Source of the DNA: Bacteroidota bacterium
GTDB taxonomy: Bacteria; Bacteroidota; Ignavibacteria; Ignavibacteriales; Ignavibacteriaceae
Length of the DNA stretch: 6,749 nucleotides
NCBI GenBank assembly: GCA_021793635.1
Contig: JAJYSI010000187.1
Coordinates: forward strand, 1 to 6,749
Direction: 5' to 3'
Shown here: one piece after another, positions 1-5,571 of the stretch
Layout: every line of letters begins with the position of its first letter
How positions within the stretch are numbered: the stretch's first letter is position 1
Position numbers and translations under genes: made by a program
The notes under the pieces: generated by a model
Databases searched by the model: none
What the model was told of the DNA's origin: nothing
What the model saw: only the letters and a program-made list of their open reading frames with translations

Positions 1-773
1 TTGTTAAGAGAGTGGTAACAATATCCTGCACAGGATTTTTTGCACCGGGAATTGACTATTACTTAATAAATGAATTTAAATTATCTCCATCGATAAAGAG
101 AACAAATATTGGATTCATGGGATGTGCCGCTTCTGTAACCGGTCTTAACTCAGTTTTTGAAGCTATGAAGTTCGAGGAGGATCGTAACAGCTTTACTTTA
201 ATGGTTTCAACTGAAATTTGCAGCCTTCATCTTCAAACAGATGCAACGAGGGACAACATACTGGCAACAATGATTTTTGCGGACGGCTGCGGCGCTGCGT
301 TGTTTTCTAACTCAAAGACAAACAATGATGAAGTAAAGCTGAAGCTCATTGCAACCGACTCATTTTTATTTAAAGAGACGGAAAAATATTTGGGTTGGAA
401 GATCGGAAATTACGGCTTCGAACTTATTCTTTCTTCAGATCTGCCAAGAATAATTTTAAATAGTGCAGTGTCTCAGTTGCTGCTCATTCTTAAATCAAAA
501 GGATTGAAACCGGAATCCATTGCTCATTGGGCGCTTCATCCGGGCGGCAGAGCAATCCTCGATGCGGTTAAAACAGGGCTTAACATTCCCGAAGAAAAGA
601 TGACTGCGTCAAGAAATATCCTCAAGAATTTTGGAAATATGTCTTCGGCATCCATCCTATTCGTATTAAAAGAAATTTTAAATACGCAAAGAATTAAAAA
701 AGATGATTTATGCTGCGTTGTTGCATTCGGTCCCGGGCTTGTTATGGAAGTTGCTTTATTTAAAGGAATTTAA
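1..773 (+). CDS. Type III polyketide synthase (chalcone/alkylresorcinol synthase-like), 5' partial
   Basis: Homodimeric cytosolic ketosynthase family that extends an acyl-CoA starter with malonyl-CoA and cyclises the chain to a resorcinol or pyrone. The frame is open from base 3 to the window edge, so the GTG at 12 is internal: the residues around it (VKRVVTISCTGFFAPG) are a conserved mid-protein segment. About 257 of the usual 350-370 residues are present. Counting from that GTG, the catalytic triad is complete: Cys38 in GFMGCAAS, His176 in HPGG and Asn209 in NFGNMSS. The spacings (138 and 33 residues) nearly match plant chalcone synthase (139 and 33) and fit less well to FabH. The C-terminal AFGPGL loop is also typical of type III enzymes. 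It heads an operon with a methyltransferase and a flavoprotein, which suggests a methylated, redox-modified phenolic lipid. The starter and product cannot be read from this fragment. Confidence 0.93.
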   Translation, partial: VKRVVTISCTGFFAPGIDYYLINEFKLSPSIKRTNIGFMGCAASVTGLNSVFEAMKFEEDRNSFTLMVSTEICSLHLQTDATRDNILATMIFADGCGAALFSNSKTNNDEVKLKLIATDSFLFKETEKYLGWKIGNYGFELILSSDLPRIILNSAVSQLLLILKSKGLKPESIAHWALHPGGRAILDAVKTGLNIPEEKMTASRNILKNFGNMSSASILFVLKEILNTQRIKKDDLCCVVAFGPGLVMEVALFKGI

Positions 774-778
774 TCTAC

Positions 779-1453
779 TTGAAAAAAAGTTACGATCAGG
801 AAATGATGGATGATTTTTCCATCAATGATGAGAGGATCGATAAAGCGCTTGCCGAATTAAAAATAATTAACCGTTACCTTGGCGGTAATTCAACCACCTT
901 AAAAGGTTTTAAGCTGACTTTGCATAACTTCACTGGTAATGAAAACATAAATATTCTTGATGCCGGTTCCGGGACGAGCGATATTTTTTATCCTGTAAAA
1001 AATATATATCCTAATATCTCAATTATTAGTTTGGATCTAAATTTAAGAGCGTGTAAGTATGCCTTGCTTACACGGCATGAGCAAAAAATTGTCTGCGGGA
1101 ATGTCCATTCTCTTCCGTTTAGAAATTCTGTTTTTGATTTAATTCATGCTTCATTGTTTTTCCATCATTTCAATGAGAAAGACATTAAAGAAATATTATC
1201 TTCAATGCTTTTAGCCGCTAAATACGGGCTTATAATCAATGATTTGCGCCGGTCTGTTTTTGCTTTTATAGGGATAAAGATGCTGACAAAATTATTTTCT
1301 AAAAGTGAAATGGTGAAAAACGACGGACCCCTATCGGAAAAGAGAAGCTTTGCCAAGAAAGAACTTGTTAAAATTCTTAATGAATTAAAAATTGAAAATT
1401 ACACTATCAAAAAGACATGGGCTTTTAGGTGGCTTATTGTTATATACAAATAA
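779..1453 (+). CDS. Class I SAM-dependent methyltransferase, polyketide-tailoring
   Basis: A 224-residue Rossmann-fold methyltransferase that probably methylates the phenolic product of the upstream type III polyketide synthase. Motif I is ILDAGSGTSDI (residues 59-69). An acidic strand-2 end, SLDLN, lies near residue 86 and would bind the ribose of SAM. CGNVHSLPF follows at 106-114, then the FDLIHASLFFHH strand at 119-130. The N-terminal stretch MMDDFSIND...ALAELKIINRYLGG resembles methyltransferases encoded beside type III synthases. The chosen start is TTG at 779, 5 nt after the synthase stop, with AAAGGA at 762-767 upstream inside the synthase gene. ATG at 803 is possible but would remove part of the leading segment. 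Tight spacing implies co-transcription. Whether it acts on oxygen or carbon is not visible. It has no membrane segments, so it is not the isoprenylcysteine-methyltransferase type used by SrsB. Confidence 0.87.
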   Translation: MKKSYDQEMMDDFSINDERIDKALAELKIINRYLGGNSTTLKGFKLTLHNFTGNENINILDAGSGTSDIFYPVKNIYPNISIISLDLNLRACKYALLTRHEQKIVCGNVHSLPFRNSVFDLIHASLFFHHFNEKDIKEILSSMLLAAKYGLIINDLRRSVFAFIGIKMLTKLFSKSEMVKNDGPLSEKRSFAKKELVKILNELKIENYTIKKTWAFRWLIVIYK

Positions 1454-1488
1454 TATCACTTAGCGAATTTTAAATTATTCACAAGCAA

Positions 1489-2637
1489 TTGAGAACCGAG
1501 AACCATGATATTGCTATTATCGGAGGAGGACCTGCAGGTGCGGCATATGCAATTTATCTTTCCGGTCTCGGAATTGATGTCTGTCTGGTCGAAAAGAAAA
1601 AATTTCCGCGTGAAGTAATTTGCGGCGAATTTCTTTCCGGTGAAGTTATTGAAAGTCTTGCTGAAATGAACCTAACAGATAATTTTTTCAGTTTAAGCCC
1701 TAATCAGATTAGATCTGTGAAATTTATTTTTGATGATAAAGGTACGGCAGCATCAACGCTGAGTTTTCCGGCTTATTCTTTAAGGAGATCAACCTTTGAT
1801 TATTTCCTTTTGAATGCTGCAAAACAAAATGGCACAAATATTATCCAGCCTGCAGAGGTGAAAGAAATATGCAGAGATGGAAAAATTTTCAAAATGAAAA
1901 TTAAAAGGCAGGAAGGTGATGAAGTCCAAATCAGCTCGGCAATATTGGCTGCTGCATACGGCAAGCAGAATGTGTTGGATAAATATCTTGAAAGAAGTTT
2001 TACCGGAGTTAGAACAAATTATTATGGAGTGAAATTTCACATTGATAAAAGATTATTCAAACATTTTGAAGACAGCGAAATCCGGATGTATTCTTCCCCC
2101 GGAGTTTATTGCGGATTGAATGCCGTCGATAATAATATGGTTAATTTATGTTTTCTTAGAAATAGAAGAGACAATTCTGAATCGTCAAAAGATTTTTTGT
2201 ACAACTTCATTTCCCGGATAAAAAGTTTGGAGGAATTATTTTATCCATCTTATGAGCAAGAATTGAAAAGTATTTCGAAATTTGGAACTGCGAATATTTA
2301 TTTCGGCAAAAGGCAGAAGGTTGAAAACGGAGTATTTATGATTGGAGATTCTGCAGGAATGATAGCACCGCTTTCCGGCGATGGTATTGCGATGGCATTT
2401 CAATCAGCAAAACTTTTAGCTGTGATTTCAATGGATATTATAAATGGTAAAATTAAAAGAAATAAAGCGGAAGAACTTTATTCTTCAGAATGGAATTATC
2501 TCTTCAGGAAAAGAAAATTTGCCGCCTCAATTATTCAGAAAATTATTTTGAACAATCCTTACAGAAACGCAATAAAGTATTTTGTGAAGTTTAATGATTC
2601 AATCTTACCTGATCTAATCAAAATTACACGCGGATAA
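1489..2637 (+). CDS. FAD-dependent oxidoreductase (geranylgeranyl reductase / SrsC-like flavoprotein)
   Basis: A 382-residue flavoprotein of the para-hydroxybenzoate hydroxylase/geranylgeranyl reductase superfamily. The N-terminal FAD Rossmann motif is IIGGGPAGAA (residues 10-19), ending in VEKKKFPR. CGEFLSGE near residue 45 matches the conserved CGxxLSP-like segment. The second FAD motif is MIGDSAGMIAPLSGDGIAMA, with Gly286-Asp287 contacting the ribityl chain. Aromatic hydroxylases usually have GDAAH here; the Gly in place of His resembles geranylgeranyl reductases. It lies 35 nt after the methyltransferase and closes the operon. By analogy with SrsC it may oxidise the alkylresorcinol ring, but a double-bond reduction is equally compatible. 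The start is TTG at 1489: an in-frame stop (1471-1473) blocks upstream starts, and this one leaves a normal short lead before the FAD motif. No Shine-Dalgarno sequence is evident. Confidence 0.88.
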   Translation: MRTENHDIAIIGGGPAGAAYAIYLSGLGIDVCLVEKKKFPREVICGEFLSGEVIESLAEMNLTDNFFSLSPNQIRSVKFIFDDKGTAASTLSFPAYSLRRSTFDYFLLNAAKQNGTNIIQPAEVKEICRDGKIFKMKIKRQEGDEVQISSAILAAAYGKQNVLDKYLERSFTGVRTNYYGVKFHIDKRLFKHFEDSEIRMYSSPGVYCGLNAVDNNMVNLCFLRNRRDNSESSKDFLYNFISRIKSLEELFYPSYEQELKSISKFGTANIYFGKRQKVENGVFMIGDSAGMIAPLSGDGIAMAFQSAKLLAVISMDIINGKIKRNKAEELYSSEWNYLFRKRKFAASIIQKIILNNPYRNAIKYFVKFNDSILPDLIKITRG

Positions 2638-2700
2638 AGGTTCGGCGCGCATTTCCTATCTTCCTCATGATGTGTAATTTCTTTATATTTGTTTCGAAGT

Positions 2701-2715
2701 TTTATTTCAAATAAA
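2701..2715. repeat. 15-bp odd palindrome upstream of the GroES-like gene
   Basis: TTTATTT-C-AAATAAA is a perfect inverted repeat with a one-base centre, 31 bp before the GroES-like start codon. It could be an operator for a dimeric regulator, but it is made almost only of A and T in an AT-rich gap, so chance is a real alternative. It does not resemble the CIRCE element of HrcA-regulated chaperone genes. A single-base centre is too small for an RNA hairpin loop with all seven pairs closed. Confidence 0.3.
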
Positions 2716-2746
2716 TGAGATTAGATATAAGAGAACGTGGAAGTTT

Positions 2747-3121
2747 ATGGAAATCAGTTTGAAAAATTTGCAGAAATTTATTGTCGTTGGTGATCGCGTT
2801 CTAATTCGACCGGAAGAAGATACCTCTAAAACAGCGAGCGGACTGTATCTTCCGCCGGGAGTTTCCGAGAAAGAAAAAATCCAAAGTGGTTATGTTATTA
2901 AATCCGGACCGGGTTATCCTTTAGCAGCGCCTTCCGAAGAAGAGCCGTGGAAGGAATCCAAAGAGCCGGTAAAATATATTCCTTTGCAGGCAAAAGAGGG
3001 CGACCTTGCAATCTTCTTACGCAAAGAGGCGTATGAGATTGAATTCGAAAAGGAGAAATTCCTAATCGTTCCTCATTCTGCCATTCTTCTGTTAATTAGA
3101 AATGAATCTTTCGAGCTTTAA
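2747..3121 (+). CDS. GroES/Cpn10-family co-chaperonin with enlarged roof loop
   Basis: A cytosolic 124-residue member of the GroES family, which normally caps the GroEL chamber as a heptamer. FIVVGDRVLIRPEE (12-25) is the typical first strand. KTASGLYLPPGVSEKEK (29-45) occupies the mobile loop that contacts GroEL, with SGLYLP standing where E. coli GroES has GGIVL. GYVIKSGPG follows. At the roof position, about 20 residues rich in Pro, Glu and Lys (YPLAAPSEEEPWKESKEPVKYIP) replace the short hairpin of the canonical protein, explaining the excess over ~95 residues. AKEGDLAIF and the C-terminal FLIVPHSAILLLIR restore the normal ending. Similar long GroES-like proteins are, from memory, common in Bacteroidota and relatives beside a standard groES-groEL pair elsewhere. 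No groEL is in this window. The start is ATG at 2747, with only a weak GGAAG just before it. Confidence 0.88.
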   Translation: MEISLKNLQKFIVVGDRVLIRPEEDTSKTASGLYLPPGVSEKEKIQSGYVIKSGPGYPLAAPSEEEPWKESKEPVKYIPLQAKEGDLAIFLRKEAYEIEFEKEKFLIVPHSAILLLIRNESFEL

Positions 3122-3127
3122 TAAGCT
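3114..3127. terminator. Weak hairpin at the convergent gene junction (possible bidirectional terminator)
   Basis: AGCTT-TAAT-AAGCT forms a 5-bp stem with a 4-nt loop. It overlaps the stop codons of both the GroES-like gene (TAA 3119-3121) and the opposing small membrane-protein gene (TAG, complement of 3126-3128). The stem is short and no T-run follows closely on either strand, so this is only the best available candidate for a terminator between two convergent genes. Confidence 0.2.
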
Positions 3128-3326
3128 ATCTAATAAACTTTTCAACTACGGAAAAGAGCGAAGCCAATACAGTTATAGATAAGATTATTAAAAATACCTT
3201 TGTAAAGGATGATTTTCCGTAATCTCGAATTTTTATTGATGAAACATTCACATTCCAGTCTTCGTTATCAGAAACAAATGTACTATAATTTCTGTCGTCA
3301 AAAACAAGTTTCTTTCCTTCGGTCAT
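3126..3326 (-). CDS. Small single-pass (tail-anchored) membrane protein, unknown function
   Basis: A 66-residue protein not recognised as any named family. Residues 1-42 are polar and include FDDRNYSTFVSDNEDW. Residues 43-61 (KVFLIILSITVLASLFSVV) form one hydrophobic membrane helix, and the protein ends in EKFIR. This suggests a cytoplasmic N-terminal part and a C-terminal membrane anchor. The start is ATG at 3326 because a good Shine-Dalgarno AGGAG sits 5 nt upstream. A longer reading from 3371 would overlap the preceding gene by 13 nt and adds a hydrophobic stretch without its own ribosome site. It is the last gene of the pilin-like operon, 32 nt after the PilX-like gene, so a role in pilus or secretion-machine assembly is possible, but this is inferred from position only. 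Confidence 0.65.
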   Translation of the reverse strand: MTEGKKLVFDDRNYSTFVSDNEDWNVNVSSIKIRDYGKSSFTKVFLIILSITVLASLFSVVEKFIR

Positions 3327-3331
3327 CGTAT

Positions 3332-3336
3332 CTCCT
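3332..3336 (-). promoter_or_regulatory. Ribosome binding site deciding the start of the small membrane protein
   Basis: On the minus strand AGGAG lies 5 nt before the ATG at 3326. It is the clearest Shine-Dalgarno sequence in the window and favours the 66-residue reading over the 81-residue one. Confidence 0.7.
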
Positions 3337-3358
3337 AACATATACACATAAATAAAAA

Positions 3359-4366
3359 TTATTCCCACCAACTTAAAATTTGAAATCTTGAAGACTTCAA
3401 ATTTACTTTTGCATTGTTGATGGCTTGGCTGCTGTAATAAAATCCTGCATTACCGGATGCCTGCATATTAATTCCATCGCCTACTATTATTGCGGCGCCG
3501 TAAATACCCGCACCGCCCGTTACCTTAGTAGTTACTTGAGATTTTCCATAAACAATTAGAATTCCATCAAAGGTAAAGTTGCCGCTCATTGATAAATCCC
3601 CATTAACAACCATAACACCACTGCCGGAGGCTGTACCGCTTAATGTTACATCTCCGTTTATATAAGTAATTTTAGGATTGGAAGCAGTACCAAATGTACC
3701 GGATGAAAAAGTACCCGAAGTAACGGTTGTGTCTGCGGCAAAAATAAAATTTTGAGTTATTTCATTCCAGTTTGTAGTATCGGGAGTGGTATAAATACTT
3801 GGTGCTCCTCCTGCGCCATTAATTGCATTTTCTATTTTTGGTTTAAGTGAATCCATTACGAAAGCGCTATCGGTAGCATTAGAAACGCCGATGCCCGGCA
3901 AAGGCGGATTTGGACCGGCGGTTCCATCAATATTGTGGTCGGTGCCGTCAATAGTCATATTCCCGGATAAGTGTAAGTTAAGGTTATTGGTTGAAATGTA
4001 AATTGAAGCACTAATTGGCGGAAGAGTTACCGGATCACGTCTAGCCTTTATCAAACTTGTGTGGGATACATCGTCGAAATTTCCGACTGATTTAATTTCA
4101 AGTGCAGTATCAGGTCCCCAAATAGTTACGTTGTAATCGCCGTTCATCAATGAATTATTTTGGAATGTGCCTGTAAGAGTTTTGTTTCTTCTTAATTTTT
4201 CCAGGTAGATTTCAATTCCTGAATTTGAGATTAATCTTGCCTGCATTGCATCAAAATAAGCTGCGGTGGTTTTCGTTCCCTGGCTATTATTGGAATTTAA
4301 GCTAACGATTAGCAGCGTAATTATAATAGATATCCCGGCGATAATTATTAAGATTCCTTTACCCAT
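3359..4366 (-). CDS. PilX/GspK-like pilus assembly protein with beta-solenoid-like C-terminal half
   Basis: A 335-residue protein with one N-terminal membrane helix (residues 4-23, ILIIIAGISIIITLLIVSLN), followed by the amphipathic region typical of PilX N-termini (AAYFDAMQARLISNSGIEIYLEKL, 35-58). A basic residue precedes a Gly (GKG) before the hydrophobic run, but no GFTLIE-like prepilin site is present. The rest is extracytoplasmic. LSGNMTIDGTDHNIDGT (133-149) and INGDVTLSG...VMVVNGDLSMSGNFTFDGILIVYG (237-274) are short Gly-punctuated strands, as in bactofilin-like or other beta-solenoid folds. The C-terminus is SRFQILSWWE. Only 1 nt separates it from the PilW-like gene, and AAGGAA lies 8 nt before its ATG, so translation is probably coupled. 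As the third gene of a V-W-X set, it may cap a pilus or pseudopilus tip. Confidence is high for a PilX-type protein, lower for the exact machine. Confidence 0.75.
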   Translation of the reverse strand: MGKGILIIIAGISIIITLLIVSLNSNNSQGTKTTAAYFDAMQARLISNSGIEIYLEKLRRNKTLTGTFQNNSLMNGDYNVTIWGPDTALEIKSVGNFDDVSHTSLIKARRDPVTLPPISASIYISTNNLNLHLSGNMTIDGTDHNIDGTAGPNPPLPGIGVSNATDSAFVMDSLKPKIENAINGAGGAPSIYTTPDTTNWNEITQNFIFAADTTVTSGTFSSGTFGTASNPKITYINGDVTLSGTASGSGVMVVNGDLSMSGNFTFDGILIVYGKSQVTTKVTGGAGIYGAAIIVGDGINMQASGNAGFYYSSQAINNAKVNLKSSRFQILSWWE

Positions 4367-4367
4367 A

Positions 4368-4916
4368 TCATAGATTCCTTGGATTAACAGTTATTTCCCA
4401 ATAAGTTTTTGCATACGTTGTATCAATTTTTGTGGCGGATTCAAGCCAGACTTCCGCTTCAATATATTGGATACTATCCGGTACAGTTGTAACATATCCC
4501 AGTGCATCCTTGTAAGTAAATTTCAATTTTGTCAGCCCAAGTGAAGCGGCTTTCAATGTATCTCCATCAACTACCCTATAATAAATTCTATCCTTAGGGT
4601 TCTGCGTCTCCGGCAGTAAAGTAGTATCGCTTTCAGTTAAAGTTAAGCTGTCTACAGTTCCGTTCGAATCTATATCAGCATAAAAAGAAAACCTAGTAGA
4701 GTCAGCGTCGATTATTGGATTACCGCTGTAATTGTAACCGACTTTTCTCAAATCACTTTCAATCATCGATGCTAGTGTTTTGGCATTTCGCTGCAATGTC
4801 AATTCAGTATCAGACGTAAACTTATCTTTTGATGAATAAGTATTTAAATTTGTAATTAGAAGGAAAATTAATCCTCCGATAATTGTAGCACCGAGTATGT
4901 CTAACATCGTATTCAT
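4368..4916 (-). CDS. PilW/GspJ-like minor pilin-type protein
   Basis: A 182-residue protein with an N-terminal membrane helix (residues 5-23, LDILGATIIGGLIFLLITN) and an extracytoplasmic domain. The helix continues into TELTLQRNAKTLASMIESDLRKVGYN (37-62); the xDLRxxGY ending is characteristic of PilW-type minor pilins. FYADIDSNGTVDSLTL (78-93) is the acidic hairpin often seen next in this family and could bind a metal ion. The C-terminus is a beta-rich segment (YIEAEVWLES, TYWEITVNPRNL). The usual cleavable leader ending in Gly with Glu at +5 is missing; only MNTM precedes the hydrophobic part. The start codon overlaps the stop of the upstream gene as ATGA (4913-4916), which implies translational coupling. 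ATG at residue 4 is an alternative start. The family is inferred from helix layout, motifs and gene order. Confidence 0.68.
   Translation of the reverse strand: MNTMLDILGATIIGGLIFLLITNLNTYSSKDKFTSDTELTLQRNAKTLASMIESDLRKVGYNYSGNPIIDADSTRFSFYADIDSNGTVDSLTLTESDTTLLPETQNPKDRIYYRVVDGDTLKAASLGLTKLKFTYKDALGYVTTVPDSIQYIEAEVWLESATKIDTTYAKTYWEITVNPRNL
4375..4380 (-). promoter_or_regulatory. Ribosome binding site of the PilX-like gene
   Basis: AAGGAA on the minus strand, 8 nt before the ATG at 4366 and inside the end of the PilW-like gene. It supports this start and coupled translation of the two genes. Confidence 0.55.
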
Positions 4917-5398
4917 TTTAGTGTGAAGATTGAAGAGACTGAAACATTATGACTTAAATATGGACTGGAAACCGTAACCGTAACTTTTTTATAGAAAGTT
5001 TGAGTACTGCTGGCTGCATCTGGATCGTCGCTATCAACATAATAAACAGAGCAGTTAACATAATAAGTCTCGAAATATGGTGCCGTAAGTGTATCCTTGA
5101 AACCATTATAATCATCAACATCATTATAATCCGGATATTCTTCTCCTGAGTCCGGTCCTAATGATGACGGCGGTGTTAAACTTGCGGGATTTGTTGTAGG
5201 AAATTCAATAGTAGTTTGATCAAAACTTTTACCTTTAATTTCTTCAATAAGATTATCGGCTATTGAAAAAGCAGTTAGATAAATTTTATTTTCTGTCTGT
5301 GAATCAGACGTATTTAAAACTGCAGAATTAAACCTGAGAGATATTAAAGCTAGAATTACCATTCCAGCGATTGTCAGCATTGTTTGTACATTACTCAT
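4913..5398 (-). CDS. PilV/GspI-like minor pilin-type protein
   Basis: The first gene of the pilin-like operon, 161 residues. A membrane helix (residues 7-21, MLTIAGMVILALISL) comes right after MSNVQT. It is followed by TENKIYLTAFSIADNLIEEIKGKSFD (35-60), which has the form of the PilV/GspI helix (Ala-rich face, then LxEEI and a Phe-Asp end). An acidic segment EEYPDYNDVDDYNGF (86-100) precedes a beta-rich C-terminal part (YFETYYVNCSVYYVDSD, YKKVTVTVSSPYL). There is one Cys, so no internal disulfide. The canonical prepilin motif (Gly, hydrophobic run, Glu5) is absent. ATG at 5398 has no obvious Shine-Dalgarno site. The gene has its own promoter in the 173-bp gap upstream and a structured leader of about 120 nt. 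It could also be a minor component of another type IV filament machine. Confidence 0.65.
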   Translation of the reverse strand: MSNVQTMLTIAGMVILALISLRFNSAVLNTSDSQTENKIYLTAFSIADNLIEEIKGKSFDQTTIEFPTTNPASLTPPSSLGPDSGEEYPDYNDVDDYNGFKDTLTAPYFETYYVNCSVYYVDSDDPDAASSTQTFYKKVTVTVSSPYLSHNVSVSSIFTLK

Positions 5399-5432
5399 AG
5401 CGTCAGTAAATTATTTCACACTACTATTTTTT

Positions 5433-5492
5433 ATTGAATATGTTCAATTATTGTACCCGGATACAATAATTGAAAAAGGCTTGTTTTTTCAA
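5433..5492. repeat. Alternating inverted repeats in the leader of the pilin-like operon
   Basis: Three overlapping inverted repeats share the same TTGAA/TTCAA arms. (1) 5443-5455 with 5462-5474: TTCAATTATTGTA and TACAATAATTGAA, a perfect 13-bp stem around a 6-nt loop (CCCGGA). (2) 5433-5438 with 5443-5448: ATTGAA and TTCAAT, loop 4 nt. (3) 5470-5477 with 5485-5492: TTGAAAAA and TTTTTCAA, loop 7 nt. Stem 1 excludes stems 2 and 3. The array lies between the predicted promoter and the PilV-like start, so it would be transcribed on the minus strand. No T-run follows the main stem on that strand, so it does not look like a simple intrinsic terminator. It may be a switchable RNA leader or a set of DNA-binding sites. 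Confidence 0.7.
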
Positions 5493-5526
5493 GAATTACG
5501 AGTTTTTGTAGATCTTTTTTCGGAAA

Positions 5527-5556
5527 ATATTACCGATGTGACTAACCTGACGTCAA
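5527..5556 (-). promoter_or_regulatory. Predicted sigma-70-type promoter of the pilin-like operon
   Basis: On the minus strand, TTGACG (5556-5551) and TAATAT (5532-5527) are separated by 18 bp. Each differs from the sigma-70 consensus hexamer at one position. Transcription would start near 5520, giving a leader of about 120 nt. The promoter begins 16 bp beyond the stop of the regulator gene, so the pilin-like genes can be expressed independently. No sigma-54 site (GG-N10-GC type) was found in this gap. Many Bacteroidota use a different consensus (TAnnTTTG), so actual use depends on the organism. Confidence 0.45.
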
Positions 5557-5571
5557 ATTTGTCTATTTACT

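Noticed and set aside
12..14. GTG at 12 as the start of the polyketide synthase
   Set aside because: The frame is open to the window edge and the residues around it belong to the conserved middle of the family; about 100 residues are missing upstream.
1165..1356. Minus-strand open frame inside the methyltransferase gene
   Set aside because: It is a shadow of a well-supported gene, with no family resemblance and no ribosome site noted. The same applies to 1789-2040 and 6147-6332.
2680..2735. Promoter for the GroES-like gene (TATATTTG at 2684-2691, or TATAAG near 2726)
   Set aside because: Each resembles a -7 or -10 box, but no matching upstream element was found at the right distance, so no promoter is called.
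2638..2746. CIRCE element or other heat-shock operator before the GroES-like gene
   Set aside because: No TTAGCACTC-N9-GAGTGCTAA-like repeat is present in the gap.
3327..3371. Longer 81-residue start for the small membrane protein
   Set aside because: It would overlap the PilX-like gene by 13 nt, has no ribosome site of its own, and the internal ATG at 3326 has a strong AGGAG.
5443..5474. The 13-bp hairpin as intrinsic terminator of the regulator gene
   Set aside because: On the minus strand it is followed by CATATTCAATAAAA, not a T-run, and it lies about 100 bp past the stop, downstream of a good promoter.
5548..5555. TGACGTCA palindrome overlapping the -35 box
   Set aside because: It is a perfect 8-bp palindrome, but it occurs once and matches no bacterial operator I can name for this context; treated as chance.
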